A stretch of 64,000 bases of DNA from Mangrovibacter plantisponsor (GTDB lineage: Bacteria; Pseudomonadota; Gammaproteobacteria; Enterobacterales; Enterobacteriaceae). The stretch spans positions 293,980 through 357,979 of the forward strand of contig NZ_QGTS01000001.1 of NCBI RefSeq assembly GCF_003182475.1, in the 5' to 3' direction. The translations under genes were made by a program, and so were the position numbers. Under the pieces are notes generated by a model. The model saw only the letters and a list, made by a program, of their open reading frames with translations, made no database searches and was not told the DNA's origin. This document shows, piece after piece, positions 30,227 to 38,226 of this stretch (the first letter of the stretch is position 1; the number at the start of each line of letters is the position of its first letter).

Positions 30227-30987
30227 TGCAGTTTCCCCTGGAAAATGGGAACAGATTCAAACAGGTAACCATCGAAATCTGGTGCGTCTGCATCAGAAAA
30301 CTCCAGCATACTGTGTTTGAGATTTTCTAAATGCTGCCACATTGCCTGCCATGCGCCCATCACATCACGGCGGCGGAGTGCGGCCAAAATGGTCTGGTGA
30401 TCTCCCATCCATTTAAGCCGGTAAGCACGCGTTTCAATATGCCCGCGCATGTGCTGCCATAACGGGCTGGCATCCATATGGCGCCAGATACTTTCCACTG
30501 TCTCCAGTAGCATCTGGTTTTGTGAAGACCCCGCCAGCACCAGGTGAAAAACCTTATTGTTATCCTGGCTGGTATCATTCAGCGCAATAGCACGCTGCTC
30601 TTGCTCCAGGATGCGTTTGAGGTTATCGATATCGGCTTTCGTAGCCATTTTCGCCGCAAAGGCAGCAATATTGCTCTCGAGTAACTGCCTGGCCTGCAGC
30701 ATTTCAAACGGGCCAATTTCACTATTAAAAAAGCGCTCTTCTTCCTCTTCATTTTCCGCCGGAATACGCATCACATACACACCGGATCCCTGGCGAATAT
30801 CCACCACACCCTGCAGTTCAAGCATAAGCAGCGCTTCCCTGACGATAGTGCGACTGACCCCATATTTTTCAGCAATCATGCGCTCAGTGGGCAAACGGGA
30901 TCCCACAGGATGCAGCCCCTGAATAATATGATTCCTGAGATCGTCGCCTATCTCCTGATACTGTTTTTTTTCTGGCGGAACGGCCAT
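30223..30987 (-). CDS. GntR/FadR-type regulator, UxuR/ExuR-like
   Basis: Transcription factor of about 254 residues: an N-terminal winged helix (QEIGDDLRNHIIQG... SRTIVREALLMLE) and a FadR-type C-terminal helical ligand domain. It strongly resembles UxuR and ExuR (GPFEMLQARQLLESNI; AMWQHLENLKHSMLEFS; DFDGYLFES). The ATG at 30987 has GGAAAAG just before it; upstream starts (31026, 31014) have no ribosome site. UxuR-type operators are TTGGTnnACCAA-like, and three such palindromes lie in the promoter region of this PTS locus, so it most likely controls EIIC-bgl-EIIB and EIIA. The inducer is not known. Confidence 0.88.
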   Translation of the reverse strand: MAVPPEKKQYQEIGDDLRNHIIQGLHPVGSRLPTERMIAEKYGVSRTIVREALLMLELQGVVDIRQGSGVYVMRIPAENEEEEERFFNSEIGPFEMLQARQLLESNIAAFAAKMATKADIDNLKRILEQEQRAIALNDTSQDNNKVFHLVLAGSSQNQMLLETVESIWRHMDASPLWQHMRGHIETRAYRLKWMGDHQTILAALRRRDVMGAWQAMWQHLENLKHSMLEFSDADAPDFDGYLFESVPIFQGKLQ

Positions 30988-31075
30988 CTTTTCCACGATG
31001 TCACCTGCGAGCATTACAATCAGCATAAAGCCGCCGGGAAAAACGCCACACGCCTGTTCCCGGCGGAAATTTATG

Positions 31076-31393
31076 CTAGCTTACCAAACTCATTGCCTGA
31101 TCGAGAACTTTCGCACCGTTAAGCGTGCCATAGGCCACAGGATCGATAACGGCTATCGGGATCTGGTGTGCATCCGTCAACTTTTTGTTTTCAGCCAATT
31201 TAAACCGCACTTGCGGCCCCAGCAGCACCGCCTGAATATCAGCACCAAAGCTTTCCAGTTCATCACGCAGGCCCTGTTCCGCAATTGCGTAAATTTCAAC
31301 TGTCATACCACGCTGCTCGGCTTCCTTACGCATTTTGGTCACGACCAGTGAAGTGGACATCCCGGCAGAACAACACAGTACAATACGTTTCAT
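31076..31393 (-). CDS. PTS EIIB component, lactose/cellobiose family
   Basis: Cytoplasmic phosphocarrier of 105 residues that receives phosphate from EIIA and passes it to the sugar bound by EIIC. The phosphocysteine is Cys8 in LCCSAGMSTSL, the family signature. The gene follows the 6-phospho-beta-glucosidase by 9 bp and precedes the GntR gene. With the neighbours it completes a cellobiose/beta-glucoside-type PTS; exact sugar specificity cannot be read from sequence. Confidence 0.93.
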   Translation of the reverse strand: MKRIVLCCSAGMSTSLVVTKMRKEAEQRGMTVEIYAIAEQGLRDELESFGADIQAVLLGPQVRFKLAENKKLTDAHQIPIAVIDPVAYGTLNGAKVLDQAMSLVS

Positions 31394-31402
31394 GGTTATC
31401 CC

Positions 31403-32830
31403 CTATTTCCATTCGTCATCAAGTGACAAAGCCAACACCCTTGAATCGCGAATCTGGCGAAACCAGTGCGCTGATTTTTTCAGGCGGCGATCACGGTTAT
31501 TTTCAAGGTCGATTTCCACCAGCCCATAGCGGTTTTTGAATGCGTTCATTGGCGAAACATTGTCAGTAAATGCCCACACCATATAGCCAAGGCAATTTGC
31601 GCCAGCTTCACGGGCACGCAATGCCTGAAAGAGATGTTCGCTATAGAATTCAATGCGGTAGTCATCTTCAATTACACCATCGCTGTTACGAAAACGCCCT
31701 TCATTTTCGATGCCCATACCATTTTCTGCGATGAACCACGGTATGTTGCGGTAGTCCGTTTTCAGGCGCATAGCCATGTCATAAATGATTTGTGGGTAGA
31801 TTTCCCAACCCCGGGATGTATTCATTCGCCGTCCGGGCAGTGCAAAAGGCTCGTAATAGCAGGCAGGGTGAAAGGGCGTTTCCGGGTTCCAGGCATGAGA
31901 AGGCGCCTGAACCCGATGGGGGTAATACAGATTGATACCCAGTTCATCAACGCAGTTATCCCGCATCACAGCAAGATCGTTTTCGCTGTAATGCCAGGCA
32001 ACTTCATGGCGGGCGAGTGTATCCAGCAGCAATTCGGGATAGCAACCATGCACCATTGGGTCAAGAAACACCCGGTTGTAGAACAAATCATACATCTGTG
32101 CAGCTTTTTGATCATGAGCCGCACTGGAACGCGGATAGGTGACTTCTGGATTCAGGATGCAGCCAATCGTACCCGGATACCCTTTTTCCCTGAATAACTG
32201 GATAACTTTCGCTGTTGCAAGGTTCTTGTGGTGATTCCATTGCATCCAGGTGCCCGTATTTTGCTCATGAGGCCAGCGCAGAGCATCCAGATATACCCGG
32301 GTTTGCACCACAACCGGTTCATTAAACGTATACCAACGGCGTACCTTTGCATGGAAACGTTCAAATACTTTCCCGGCGTAACGCACAAACAGCTCAACAA
32401 CCTCGCTGGACGCCCAGCCTCCGGCGTTGTCAAATAACTCAGCCGGCAGCTCATAATGTTCCAGGCAGATCATGGGCTCAATACCTGCAAGAATCAGTTC
32501 ATCAAGCACATTATCAATGTATGTCGCATAGTCTTCATCGACCACAGCATTACGGTAATCGGTGAAAAAACGGGACCAGTTAATTGAGGTCCGAAAATGT
32601 GTCAACCCGGCCTGTTTCATCAGGGCGACATCTTCTTTGTACCGTTGATAGAAGTTCGTGGCGACAGCAGGACCATAGCCGTTATGCCATACATGGCGTT
32701 CGCGTTTGTACCATGCGTCCATCCATGAATCCTGCCCGGGCTGCTTGCCCTGCCAACCTTCCGTCTGCCAGGCTGAAGCGGCAGCGCCTAAAATAAAATC
32801 ATCAGGAATAGTTTTCGTTATTGATGCCAT
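31403..32830 (-). CDS. 6-phospho-beta-glucosidase (GH1)
   Basis: Hydrolyses phosphorylated beta-glucosides delivered by the PTS. About 475 residues. Acid/base Glu171 is in YTFNEP and nucleophile Glu369 in FIAENGMG. Ser426, Lys432 and Tyr435 near the C-terminus correspond to the phosphate-binding set that marks 6-phospho enzymes in GH1. The ATG at 32830 has AGGGA five bases before it; an alternative ATG at 32842 overlaps the EIIC stop (ATGA). It is downstream of EIIC and upstream of EIIB. Specificity for cellobiose, arbutin/salicin or another glucoside is open. Confidence 0.92.
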   Translation of the reverse strand: MASITKTIPDDFILGAAASAWQTEGWQGKQPGQDSWMDAWYKRERHVWHNGYGPAVATNFYQRYKEDVALMKQAGLTHFRTSINWSRFFTDYRNAVVDEDYATYIDNVLDELILAGIEPMICLEHYELPAELFDNAGGWASSEVVELFVRYAGKVFERFHAKVRRWYTFNEPVVVQTRVYLDALRWPHEQNTGTWMQWNHHKNLATAKVIQLFREKGYPGTIGCILNPEVTYPRSSAAHDQKAAQMYDLFYNRVFLDPMVHGCYPELLLDTLARHEVAWHYSENDLAVMRDNCVDELGINLYYPHRVQAPSHAWNPETPFHPACYYEPFALPGRRMNTSRGWEIYPQIIYDMAMRLKTDYRNIPWFIAENGMGIENEGRFRNSDGVIEDDYRIEFYSEHLFQALRAREAGANCLGYMVWAFTDNVSPMNAFKNRYGLVEIDLENNRDRRLKKSAHWFRQIRDSRVLALSLDDEWK

Positions 32831-32838
32831 GATTTCCC

Positions 32839-34170
32839 TCATGCATTAGTGGGTGTAGCACTTTGCTGGCGTTGTGCCTGCTCTGCACGGTACGAAGCGA
32901 TTTTTACAAAGGGTAAATAGATCAGTACCGAAACCAGGATGCACACCAGTTGAGTTACCACTGCGCCCATAGAACCTGCTGTTGAAAGCCAGGCATTGAT
33001 CAACGGTGGCGTTGTCCAGGGCACCATAACGACGGCTTTGCCAGCAAACCCTGTTACCGTGGCAAAATAGCCAATCGTTCCTGTGACCAGCGGTGTAATA
33101 ATGAAAGGCACAGCGAGAATGGGGTTGAGCATAATCGGCATACCAAATATGACGGGCTCATTAATATTGAACACACCAGGCCCAATAGAGAGCTTGGCTA
33201 TTTCCTTCATCTCTTTGCGCCGGGTGGCAATCATTACCGCAAGCAACAAGCCAATTGTCAGGCCTGAGCCACCAATACTCATGTAAACATCCCAAAATGG
33301 CATGGTAATAATATTCGGCACTTCTTTGCCCTGCTCAAATGCCGACATATTGACGGTAATCGCCCCAAGCAAAAGTGGCTCGCGAATGGGCTTGATCATC
33401 TGGTTACCATGAATGCCTATCACCCAAAATAACTGGGCAACAAACATCAATAACAGTATTCCCGGTAAGCTTTGTACTACCCGCTCCAACGGCTGCTGTA
33501 CCACCTGGTATACTGCATCATATAAATACATACCGGTGAGCTGATGGAAGATAAAACCCAGGGTGGCAATCAGTGATGTTGTGATAATTGCCGGGATAAG
33601 CGCAGAAAAAGAGGCAGACACATTGGGCGGTACGGTGTCAGGCATCTTAATTTTCAGGCGGTCGCGGTTTTCCAGCCAGGTATAGATTTCCACCGAAAAA
33701 ATGGCGATAAACATGCCAAGAAACAAGCTGCGGGTATCAGAAAACTGCCGGGCCAGCACATCTTTCACCATATGTAACTGACCATCCACCATCATTTCCA
33801 CAGTGGTTGGTGTGACACAGATAAAACAGATAACCGCCAGCAACCCCGGGAACAGGGTTTTCATGCCATTAATCCGCCCCAATTCAATACCGATTAAAAA
33901 CACCGCACCGATATTGAGGAAGTTTAATGTGGCGTAATTCAGTGCACTGGTAATCGGTTTCAGGGTTGAAAGGAAAGAGAACATCTCAAAACTGGCTAAT
34001 CCATTTTTGGAATCCAGCACCATATTCGAGATAAGCACAGAGAATGCACCGACTATAATCACTGGCATCAGTGTAATGAATGCAGCTTTGATTGCCATGA
34101 TATAGCGGTAGCTATTGAATCGGGTGGCAAAACTCCCAAGGGAGTCGATAAGCTTTTCCTGTAAGGCCAT
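32839..34170 (-). CDS. PTS EIIC component, lactose/cellobiose family permease
   Basis: Inner-membrane sugar permease of 443 residues with about ten hydrophobic segments. Family motifs are present: FWVIGIHGNQMIKP (about 245-258) and FNINEPVIFGMPIMLNP (about 325-341). It is the first gene of the EIIC-bgl-EIIB-GntR-GNAT operon and is divergent from EIIA. Separate EIIA, EIIB and EIIC polypeptides are typical of this family. Sugar specificity is inferred only from the adjacent GH1 enzyme. Confidence 0.93.
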   Translation of the reverse strand: MALQEKLIDSLGSFATRFNSYRYIMAIKAAFITLMPVIIVGAFSVLISNMVLDSKNGLASFEMFSFLSTLKPITSALNYATLNFLNIGAVFLIGIELGRINGMKTLFPGLLAVICFICVTPTTVEMMVDGQLHMVKDVLARQFSDTRSLFLGMFIAIFSVEIYTWLENRDRLKIKMPDTVPPNVSASFSALIPAIITTSLIATLGFIFHQLTGMYLYDAVYQVVQQPLERVVQSLPGILLLMFVAQLFWVIGIHGNQMIKPIREPLLLGAITVNMSAFEQGKEVPNIITMPFWDVYMSIGGSGLTIGLLLAVMIATRRKEMKEIAKLSIGPGVFNINEPVIFGMPIMLNPILAVPFIITPLVTGTIGYFATVTGFAGKAVVMVPWTTPPLINAWLSTAGSMGAVVTQLVCILVSVLIYLPFVKIASYRAEQAQRQQSATPTNA

Positions 34171-34227
34171 GAGTTAATACCTCATATCGCAATTATTGTT
34201 ATGTCAACGTGGGTACAGCAACCTCTA

Positions 34228-34241
34228 TTTGGCATACCAAA
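34228..34241. promoter_or_regulatory. Operator 1 of the PTS locus (UxuR/ExuR-like palindrome)
   Basis: TTTGGCATACCAAA, a 14-bp palindrome with a CATA centre, 58 bp upstream of EIIC. It is identical to the palindrome at 34325 and fits the TTGGtnnACCAA type bound by UxuR/ExuR relatives, pointing to the local GntR protein. Confidence 0.7.
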
Positions 34242-34292
34242 AAGTAGTATCAGAGAGGTTAATAAACTGTGACGAAATTCTCACAAGACAAA

Positions 34293-34306
34293 TTTGGTAT
34301 TCCAGT
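34293..34306. promoter_or_regulatory. Operator 2 of the PTS locus (degenerate copy)
   Basis: TTTGGTATTCCAGT, a less perfect copy of the same palindrome in the middle of the divergent region. Confidence 0.5.
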
Positions 34307-34324
34307 AAGATGTATTTTGTGAAT

Positions 34325-34338
34325 TTTGGCATACCAAA
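34325..34338. promoter_or_regulatory. Operator 3 of the PTS locus
   Basis: TTTGGCATACCAAA, identical to operator 1, ending 11 bp before the EIIA start codon, where a bound repressor would block transcription or clearance. Confidence 0.7.
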
Positions 34339-34349
34339 TAAGGTGAATT

Positions 34350-34673
34350 ATGTTCGACTTTGAAAATTGCGTAATGGGGTTACTGGTTCATGCAGGAGAA
34401 GCGCGTTCATGTGCCATGCAGGCGATGCAACTGGCCCGTGAGAAACAATGGGACGAAGCACGCAAAGCACTGGCTGACGCGGATGCTGCAGCCAGAGAAG
34501 CGCACAAAGTACAAACCGCGTTAATCAGCGAAGATGAAGGTAGTGGGAAAATTGCCGTGCCGTTGATCCTGGTTCATGCCCAGGATCATCTGATGACAGC
34601 CATGCTATGCAGGGATCTGGCAGAAGAAGTTATTCTCCTGCGTGAAGAGATTTGGCATACGAAGCAAGGCTAA
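34350..34673 (+). CDS. PTS EIIA component, lactose/cellobiose family
   Basis: Phosphocarrier of 107 residues that takes phosphate from HPr and passes it to EIIB. It is a helical-bundle EIIA; the active His76 lies in LVHAQDHLM, matching His89 of E. coli ChbA. An Asp-rich LADADAAAREAHKVQT segment aligns with ChbA as well. It is transcribed divergently from EIIC, from the operator-bearing region, so one regulator can control both. A fourth partial operator-like sequence lies in its last codons (34651-34664). Confidence 0.94.
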   Translation: MFDFENCVMGLLVHAGEARSCAMQAMQLAREKQWDEARKALADADAAAREAHKVQTALISEDEGSGKIAVPLILVHAQDHLMTAMLCRDLAEEVILLREEIWHTKQG

Positions 34674-34683
34674 CCAGCCTTGC
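34664..34683. terminator. Stem-loop between convergent EIIA and lysA
   Basis: Perfect 8-bp stem GCAAGGCT/AGCCTTGC with an AACC loop, spanning the EIIA stop codon and lying before the lysA stop. The T content after it is modest; bidirectional termination is likely but not certain. Confidence 0.55.
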
Positions 34684-34697
34684 CTGTTCCTGCTGTA

Positions 34698-35960
34698 TTA
34701 ACATTGCTCAAGTTGCAGCAATTCATCAATGGTCTGGCGTCGGCGAATCAGGCGCGGGACGCCCTGCTCGAATAACACTTCCGGCAGTAATGGGCGGCTG
34801 TTGTAATTAGATGACATAGAAGCGCCATATGCCCCGGTATCATGCAGTACCAGGTAGTCACCCACATGCACTTCAGGTAACTGGCGTGGCTCGACCATGC
34901 CACCTTCCAGTTGGGTAAAGACATCGCCAGATTCACACAACGGGCCTGCGACAACGGTATCCCGGGTGGAGGCCATATCAACACTGCGCCCCGCTCCGGG
35001 CAACACAGAGATATGGTGATAACTGCCGTACATGGCCGGGCGCATCAGGTCATTAAAACCGGCGTCCACCAGCACAAAATGGCGGCTGCCCATATCTTTC
35101 ACGCCGCGTACCTGGGTAACCAGCACACCCGCTTCAGCCACCAGAAAACGGCCAGGTTCAATTTCCAGTTTTACCGGATGCCCTAAATGTGCAGCAATTT
35201 TCTCGCGTGCTGCATTCCACAGGCCAAAATAATGCGCAGTGTTAATCGCTTCTTCATCGTAATGATAGGGAACAGACAAACCGCCACCAGCTGAAATGGC
35301 TTCAAGATCCTGACCGAACTGCACCACCTGGTTGACCATGGCGTCGCACACTTGTTCCAGATGGCCGTAGTCAACACCCGATCCAATATGCATATGCAGC
35401 CCCACCAGTTTCAGTTGATAACGCTGAATCACGCGCAATGCTTCTGGTAAATCTGCATACCAAATACCGTGCTTGCTGTTTTCCCCACCGGTGTTGGTTT
35501 TCTGGCTGTGCCCATGACCAAACCCCGGGTTAATACGCAGCCAGACACGGTGACCAGGAGAACTCTGGCCGACCTGTTCCAGCATATCCACCGAACCGGC
35601 ATTAACAGGAATGTGCAGTTCGCGCACCCGCTCAAGCGTTGCCTCATCAATCACGTCTGCCGTAAAGACCATATCATCACTATGTGTAAGTGGGTCAAAA
35701 CCTGCAATCAGCGCACGCTCAATTTCCCCCAGAGAAACGGCATCTACCCGAACCCCATGTTCACGCATCAGGCGAAGAATATGGGTGTTTGAACAGGCCT
35801 TTTGGGCAAAGCGAATTACATCAAACTGGGCGAGTTGCGCAATCTGCCGAGTGATAACGTCAGCATCGTAAGCCCATACCGGGCACCCGAACTTTTCCAC
35901 CAGTGGTAATAAATGAGTGGTATTTAACGCAGTTTCGGTGGTGTTCAGCGGACGTGGCAT
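34698..35960 (-). CDS. lysA: Diaminopimelate decarboxylase LysA
   Basis: PLP enzyme that makes lysine from meso-diaminopimelate, the last step of the pathway. The ATG at 35960 gives 420 residues, the E. coli length; the frame is open to 36092, but that stretch does not match the family. The PLP Lys is K54 (FAQKACSN). HIGSG and GGGLSVPY bind the cofactor phosphate, and the GPLCESGD cysteine contributes to the dimer active site. It is divergent from its activator lysR. Confidence 0.97.
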   Translation of the reverse strand: MPRPLNTTETALNTTHLLPLVEKFGCPVWAYDADVITRQIAQLAQFDVIRFAQKACSNTHILRLMREHGVRVDAVSLGEIERALIAGFDPLTHSDDMVFTADVIDEATLERVRELHIPVNAGSVDMLEQVGQSSPGHRVWLRINPGFGHGHSQKTNTGGENSKHGIWYADLPEALRVIQRYQLKLVGLHMHIGSGVDYGHLEQVCDAMVNQVVQFGQDLEAISAGGGLSVPYHYDEEAINTAHYFGLWNAAREKIAAHLGHPVKLEIEPGRFLVAEAGVLVTQVRGVKDMGSRHFVLVDAGFNDLMRPAMYGSYHHISVLPGAGRSVDMASTRDTVVAGPLCESGDVFTQLEGGMVEPRQLPEVHVGDYLVLHDTGAYGASMSSNYNSRPLLPEVLFEQGVPRLIRRRQTIDELLQLEQC

Positions 35961-36082
35961 AACGGATTCTCCCGGCTCGGTAAAAGGCGATAACGCCATT
36001 ACGCCACACTCAGAAAAAAATAAAAAATATCGCTTTTTGTTAACTCCATGCAAAAATGATATGGATTTCGGAGGGGAATAAT

Positions 36083-37021
36083 ATGCCAGCAATCAATTTA
36101 CGCCAGATAGAGATCTTCCATGCAGTAATGACAACCGGCAACCTGACAGAAGCTGCCGGGCTCCTGAACACGTCTCAGCCTACGGTAAGCCGTGAACTGG
36201 CGCGTTTTGAAAAAATTGCTGGCCTGCAATTATTTACCCGGGTTCGTGGGCGGTTGCACCCCACAGCGCAGGGCCTGCGGCTGTTTGAAGAAGTTCAGCG
36301 CTCCTGGTATGGGCTTGACCGTATTATTGATGCAGCCGAGAGTTTGCGTGAATTTCGCCAGGGAGAACTGTCGCTGGTGTGTTTGCCGGTTTTTTCCCAG
36401 TCACTGCTACCCGCTTTAATTCAACCTTTTCTGGCGCGTTACCCAGAATTAAGCGTGACCATTGTTCCCCAGGAATCTCCCGTGCTGGAAGAGTGGCTGT
36501 CTGCCCAGCGCCATGACCTGGGCTTAACAGAAACCACCAGCACACCGGCAGGTACATCACGCCAGACGCTGGCAACACTCAATGAAGTATGTGTACTACC
36601 CGCCGGCCACCCACTGGGAAACAAACCTTGCCTGGAGCCATCTGATTTTAGTGGTGAAAACTTTATTAGTTTGTCTCGCCAGGACAGCTATCGCCACTTG
36701 CTGGATGCATTATTTCAGGAGCATAAAGTTAAACGCCGCATGGTGGTGGAAACCCACAGTGCGGCGTCAATTTGTGCCATGGTGAAAGCGGGCGTGGGGG
36801 TTTCGGTCGTGAATCCTTTTACCGCTCTGGATTATGCCGGGCGCGATATCATCGTCCGGCCTTTTAGTGTGGACGTCCCGTTCACAGTGAGCCTGATTCG
36901 CCCACTGCACCGCCCTGCTTCCGCCCTGGTTGATGCCTTCAGTGCGCATATGTCCCAGGCCATAACCACTGTCACGCAGCCACTTGCATCCTTACTTAAG
37001 CAGGGCAATCCGCCAGCATAA
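36083..37021 (+). CDS. lysR: LysR, activator of lysA
   Basis: Founding member of the LysR family; activates lysA when diaminopimelate is present and lysine is low. The ATG at 36083 follows GAGGGG at 36071-36076 and gives 312 residues (E. coli 311). The helix-turn-helix is at about 18-38 (NLTEAAGLLNTSQPTVSREL), and the effector domain follows from about 90. It is divergent from lysA with 122 bp between the starts. Its 3' end overlaps the convergent ygeA by 26 nt. Confidence 0.96.
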   Translation: MPAINLRQIEIFHAVMTTGNLTEAAGLLNTSQPTVSRELARFEKIAGLQLFTRVRGRLHPTAQGLRLFEEVQRSWYGLDRIIDAAESLREFRQGELSLVCLPVFSQSLLPALIQPFLARYPELSVTIVPQESPVLEEWLSAQRHDLGLTETTSTPAGTSRQTLATLNEVCVLPAGHPLGNKPCLEPSDFSGENFISLSRQDSYRHLLDALFQEHKVKRRMVVETHSAASICAMVKAGVGVSVVNPFTALDYAGRDIIVRPFSVDVPFTVSLIRPLHRPASALVDAFSAHMSQAITTVTQPLASLLKQGNPPA

Positions 37022-37700
37022 ACGCCAGGGCATCTTCAACATGAATCGCAGTGGTATCAAAGACAGGCAGGGGAACATCTTCCTGCTTGATCAATAAACC
37101 AATTTCCGTACAGCCGAGAATAATCCCTTGCGCCCCGCGGGCAATCAGGCCTTCGATAGCGTCCAGAAAAGCGGTTTTCGCCTCTGGAGTGATTTGGCCC
37201 ATACACAGTTCATCAAAGATTATCCGGTTGATATTCTGGCGTTGTTCTGCGGGCGGTACCAGGCACTCCAGGCCAAAGTTTTGTGCCAGGCGGCCTGTCA
37301 GGAAATCCTGCTCCATGGTATAGCGGGTACCCAACAACCCCAGGCGTTGAATTCCGGCCTGAGCAATGTTGCGCCCTGTAGCATCGGCAATGTGTAAAAA
37401 TGGCAACGAGCAGGCCGCTTCAATTTGGTCTGCAACCCGGTGCATGGTATTGGTACACAATACAATGCCCTGCGCACCAGCCGCCTGCAGGCCCTGCGCT
37501 GCACAGGCAAGTATTTCCCCGGTTTTTGCCCACTGCCCTGAAGCCTGGCAAGCCTCAATTTCATAAAAATCAACGCTATGTAATACAATTTTGGCGGAGT
37601 GCAGACCACCCAGTCGCGCTTTAATACCTTCATTAAGTAACTGATAATAAGGCAGAGTGGACTCCCAGCTCATACCGCCAATCAGGCCCAGTGTTTTCAT
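36996..37700 (-). CDS. ygeA: Broad-specificity amino-acid racemase YgeA (Asp/Glu racemase family)
   Basis: PLP-independent racemase, 234 residues (E. coli 230). The two catalytic cysteines are Cys82 (VLCTNTMH) and Cys197 (LGCTEIG). In E. coli YgeA acts best on homoserine and some other amino acids. It shares a 150-bp divergent promoter region with kdgF, where a KdgR box lies. The overlap with lysR is convergent. Confidence 0.94.
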   Translation of the reverse strand: MKTLGLIGGMSWESTLPYYQLLNEGIKARLGGLHSAKIVLHSVDFYEIEACQASGQWAKTGEILACAAQGLQAAGAQGIVLCTNTMHRVADQIEAACSLPFLHIADATGRNIAQAGIQRLGLLGTRYTMEQDFLTGRLAQNFGLECLVPPAEQRQNINRIIFDELCMGQITPEAKTAFLDAIEGLIARGAQGIILGCTEIGLLIKQEDVPLPVFDTTAIHVEDALAFMLADCPA

Positions 37701-37812
37701 CCTTCACCTCCTGTAAATACTCACAGACTACCCTGTTCAGATAAGTAATAAAACGTGATCCCACTTCCAAATCCCTGGGTCATCGTTTCTTTTCTCAGCT
37801 GAGTGCTATAAA

Positions 37813-37837
37813 ATAATTGAAACAATGTTTCACTATC
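37813..37837. promoter_or_regulatory. KdgR box before kdgF
   Basis: The core TGAAACAATGTTTCA (37818-37832) is a perfect match to the KdgR palindrome, with A/T flanks. It ends 14 bp before the kdgF start, so KdgR should repress kdgF in the absence of 2-keto-3-deoxygluconate. Confidence 0.88.
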
Positions 37838-37850
37838 ATGGAATCCACAC

Positions 37851-38174
37851 ATGTTTACGTTTATCAAAGAAACCGAACTTGAAGATCTGGGCGCAGGTGT
37901 TTCCCGCCGTATTCTGGCGCATGATGGCAATATGATGGCAGTTGAAGTGCATTTTGAAACAGGCGCTGTCGGCCCAATGCATAATCACCCCCACGAACAA
38001 TTAACCTATGTTCTGGCTGGCGAGTTTGAATTCACCATTGGTGATGAAACCCATGTGGTTACCGCTGGTGATACGCTCTACAAACAGCCTAATATCATGC
38101 ATGGCTGTGTATGCCTGAAAGCCGGTAAATTGTTGGATACCTTTACGCCAATGCGGCAAGATTTTCTGAAGTAA
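37851..38174 (+). CDS. kdgF: KdgF, cupin for unsaturated galacturonate
   Basis: Small single-domain cupin of 107 residues. Metal ligands are seen in MHNHPHEQ (His44, His46, His48, Gln50), with a distal His84 in NIMHGC. KdgF of Yersinia and Dickeya helps convert 4,5-unsaturated galacturonate, the product of pectate and oligogalacturonide lyases, to the linear ketone used by KduI. The KdgR box directly upstream and the tog/ogl/kduD neighbours support this. It is a single-gene unit convergent with fepE. Confidence 0.9.
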   Translation: MFTFIKETELEDLGAGVSRRILAHDGNMMAVEVHFETGAVGPMHNHPHEQLTYVLAGEFEFTIGDETHVVTAGDTLYKQPNIMHGCVCLKAGKLLDTFTPMRQDFLK

Positions 38175-38226
38175 GCGGTTCGCCAGGCCGGGCGACGGAA
38201 TACCGCCAGGCCTGTGCACAGGCAGA

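Noticed and set aside
31634-32197. Plus-strand open frame of 187 codons
   Set aside because: Antisense shadow within the 6-phospho-beta-glucosidase gene.
34266-34286. TGTGA ... TCACA pair resembling a CRP site before EIIA
   Set aside because: The spacer is 8 bp, not the 6 bp that CRP requires; noted only as weak.
35449-35465. Operator-like GCATACCAAATACC inside lysA
   Set aside because: Only one half matches the PTS palindrome and it lies deep in a coding region unrelated to the locus.
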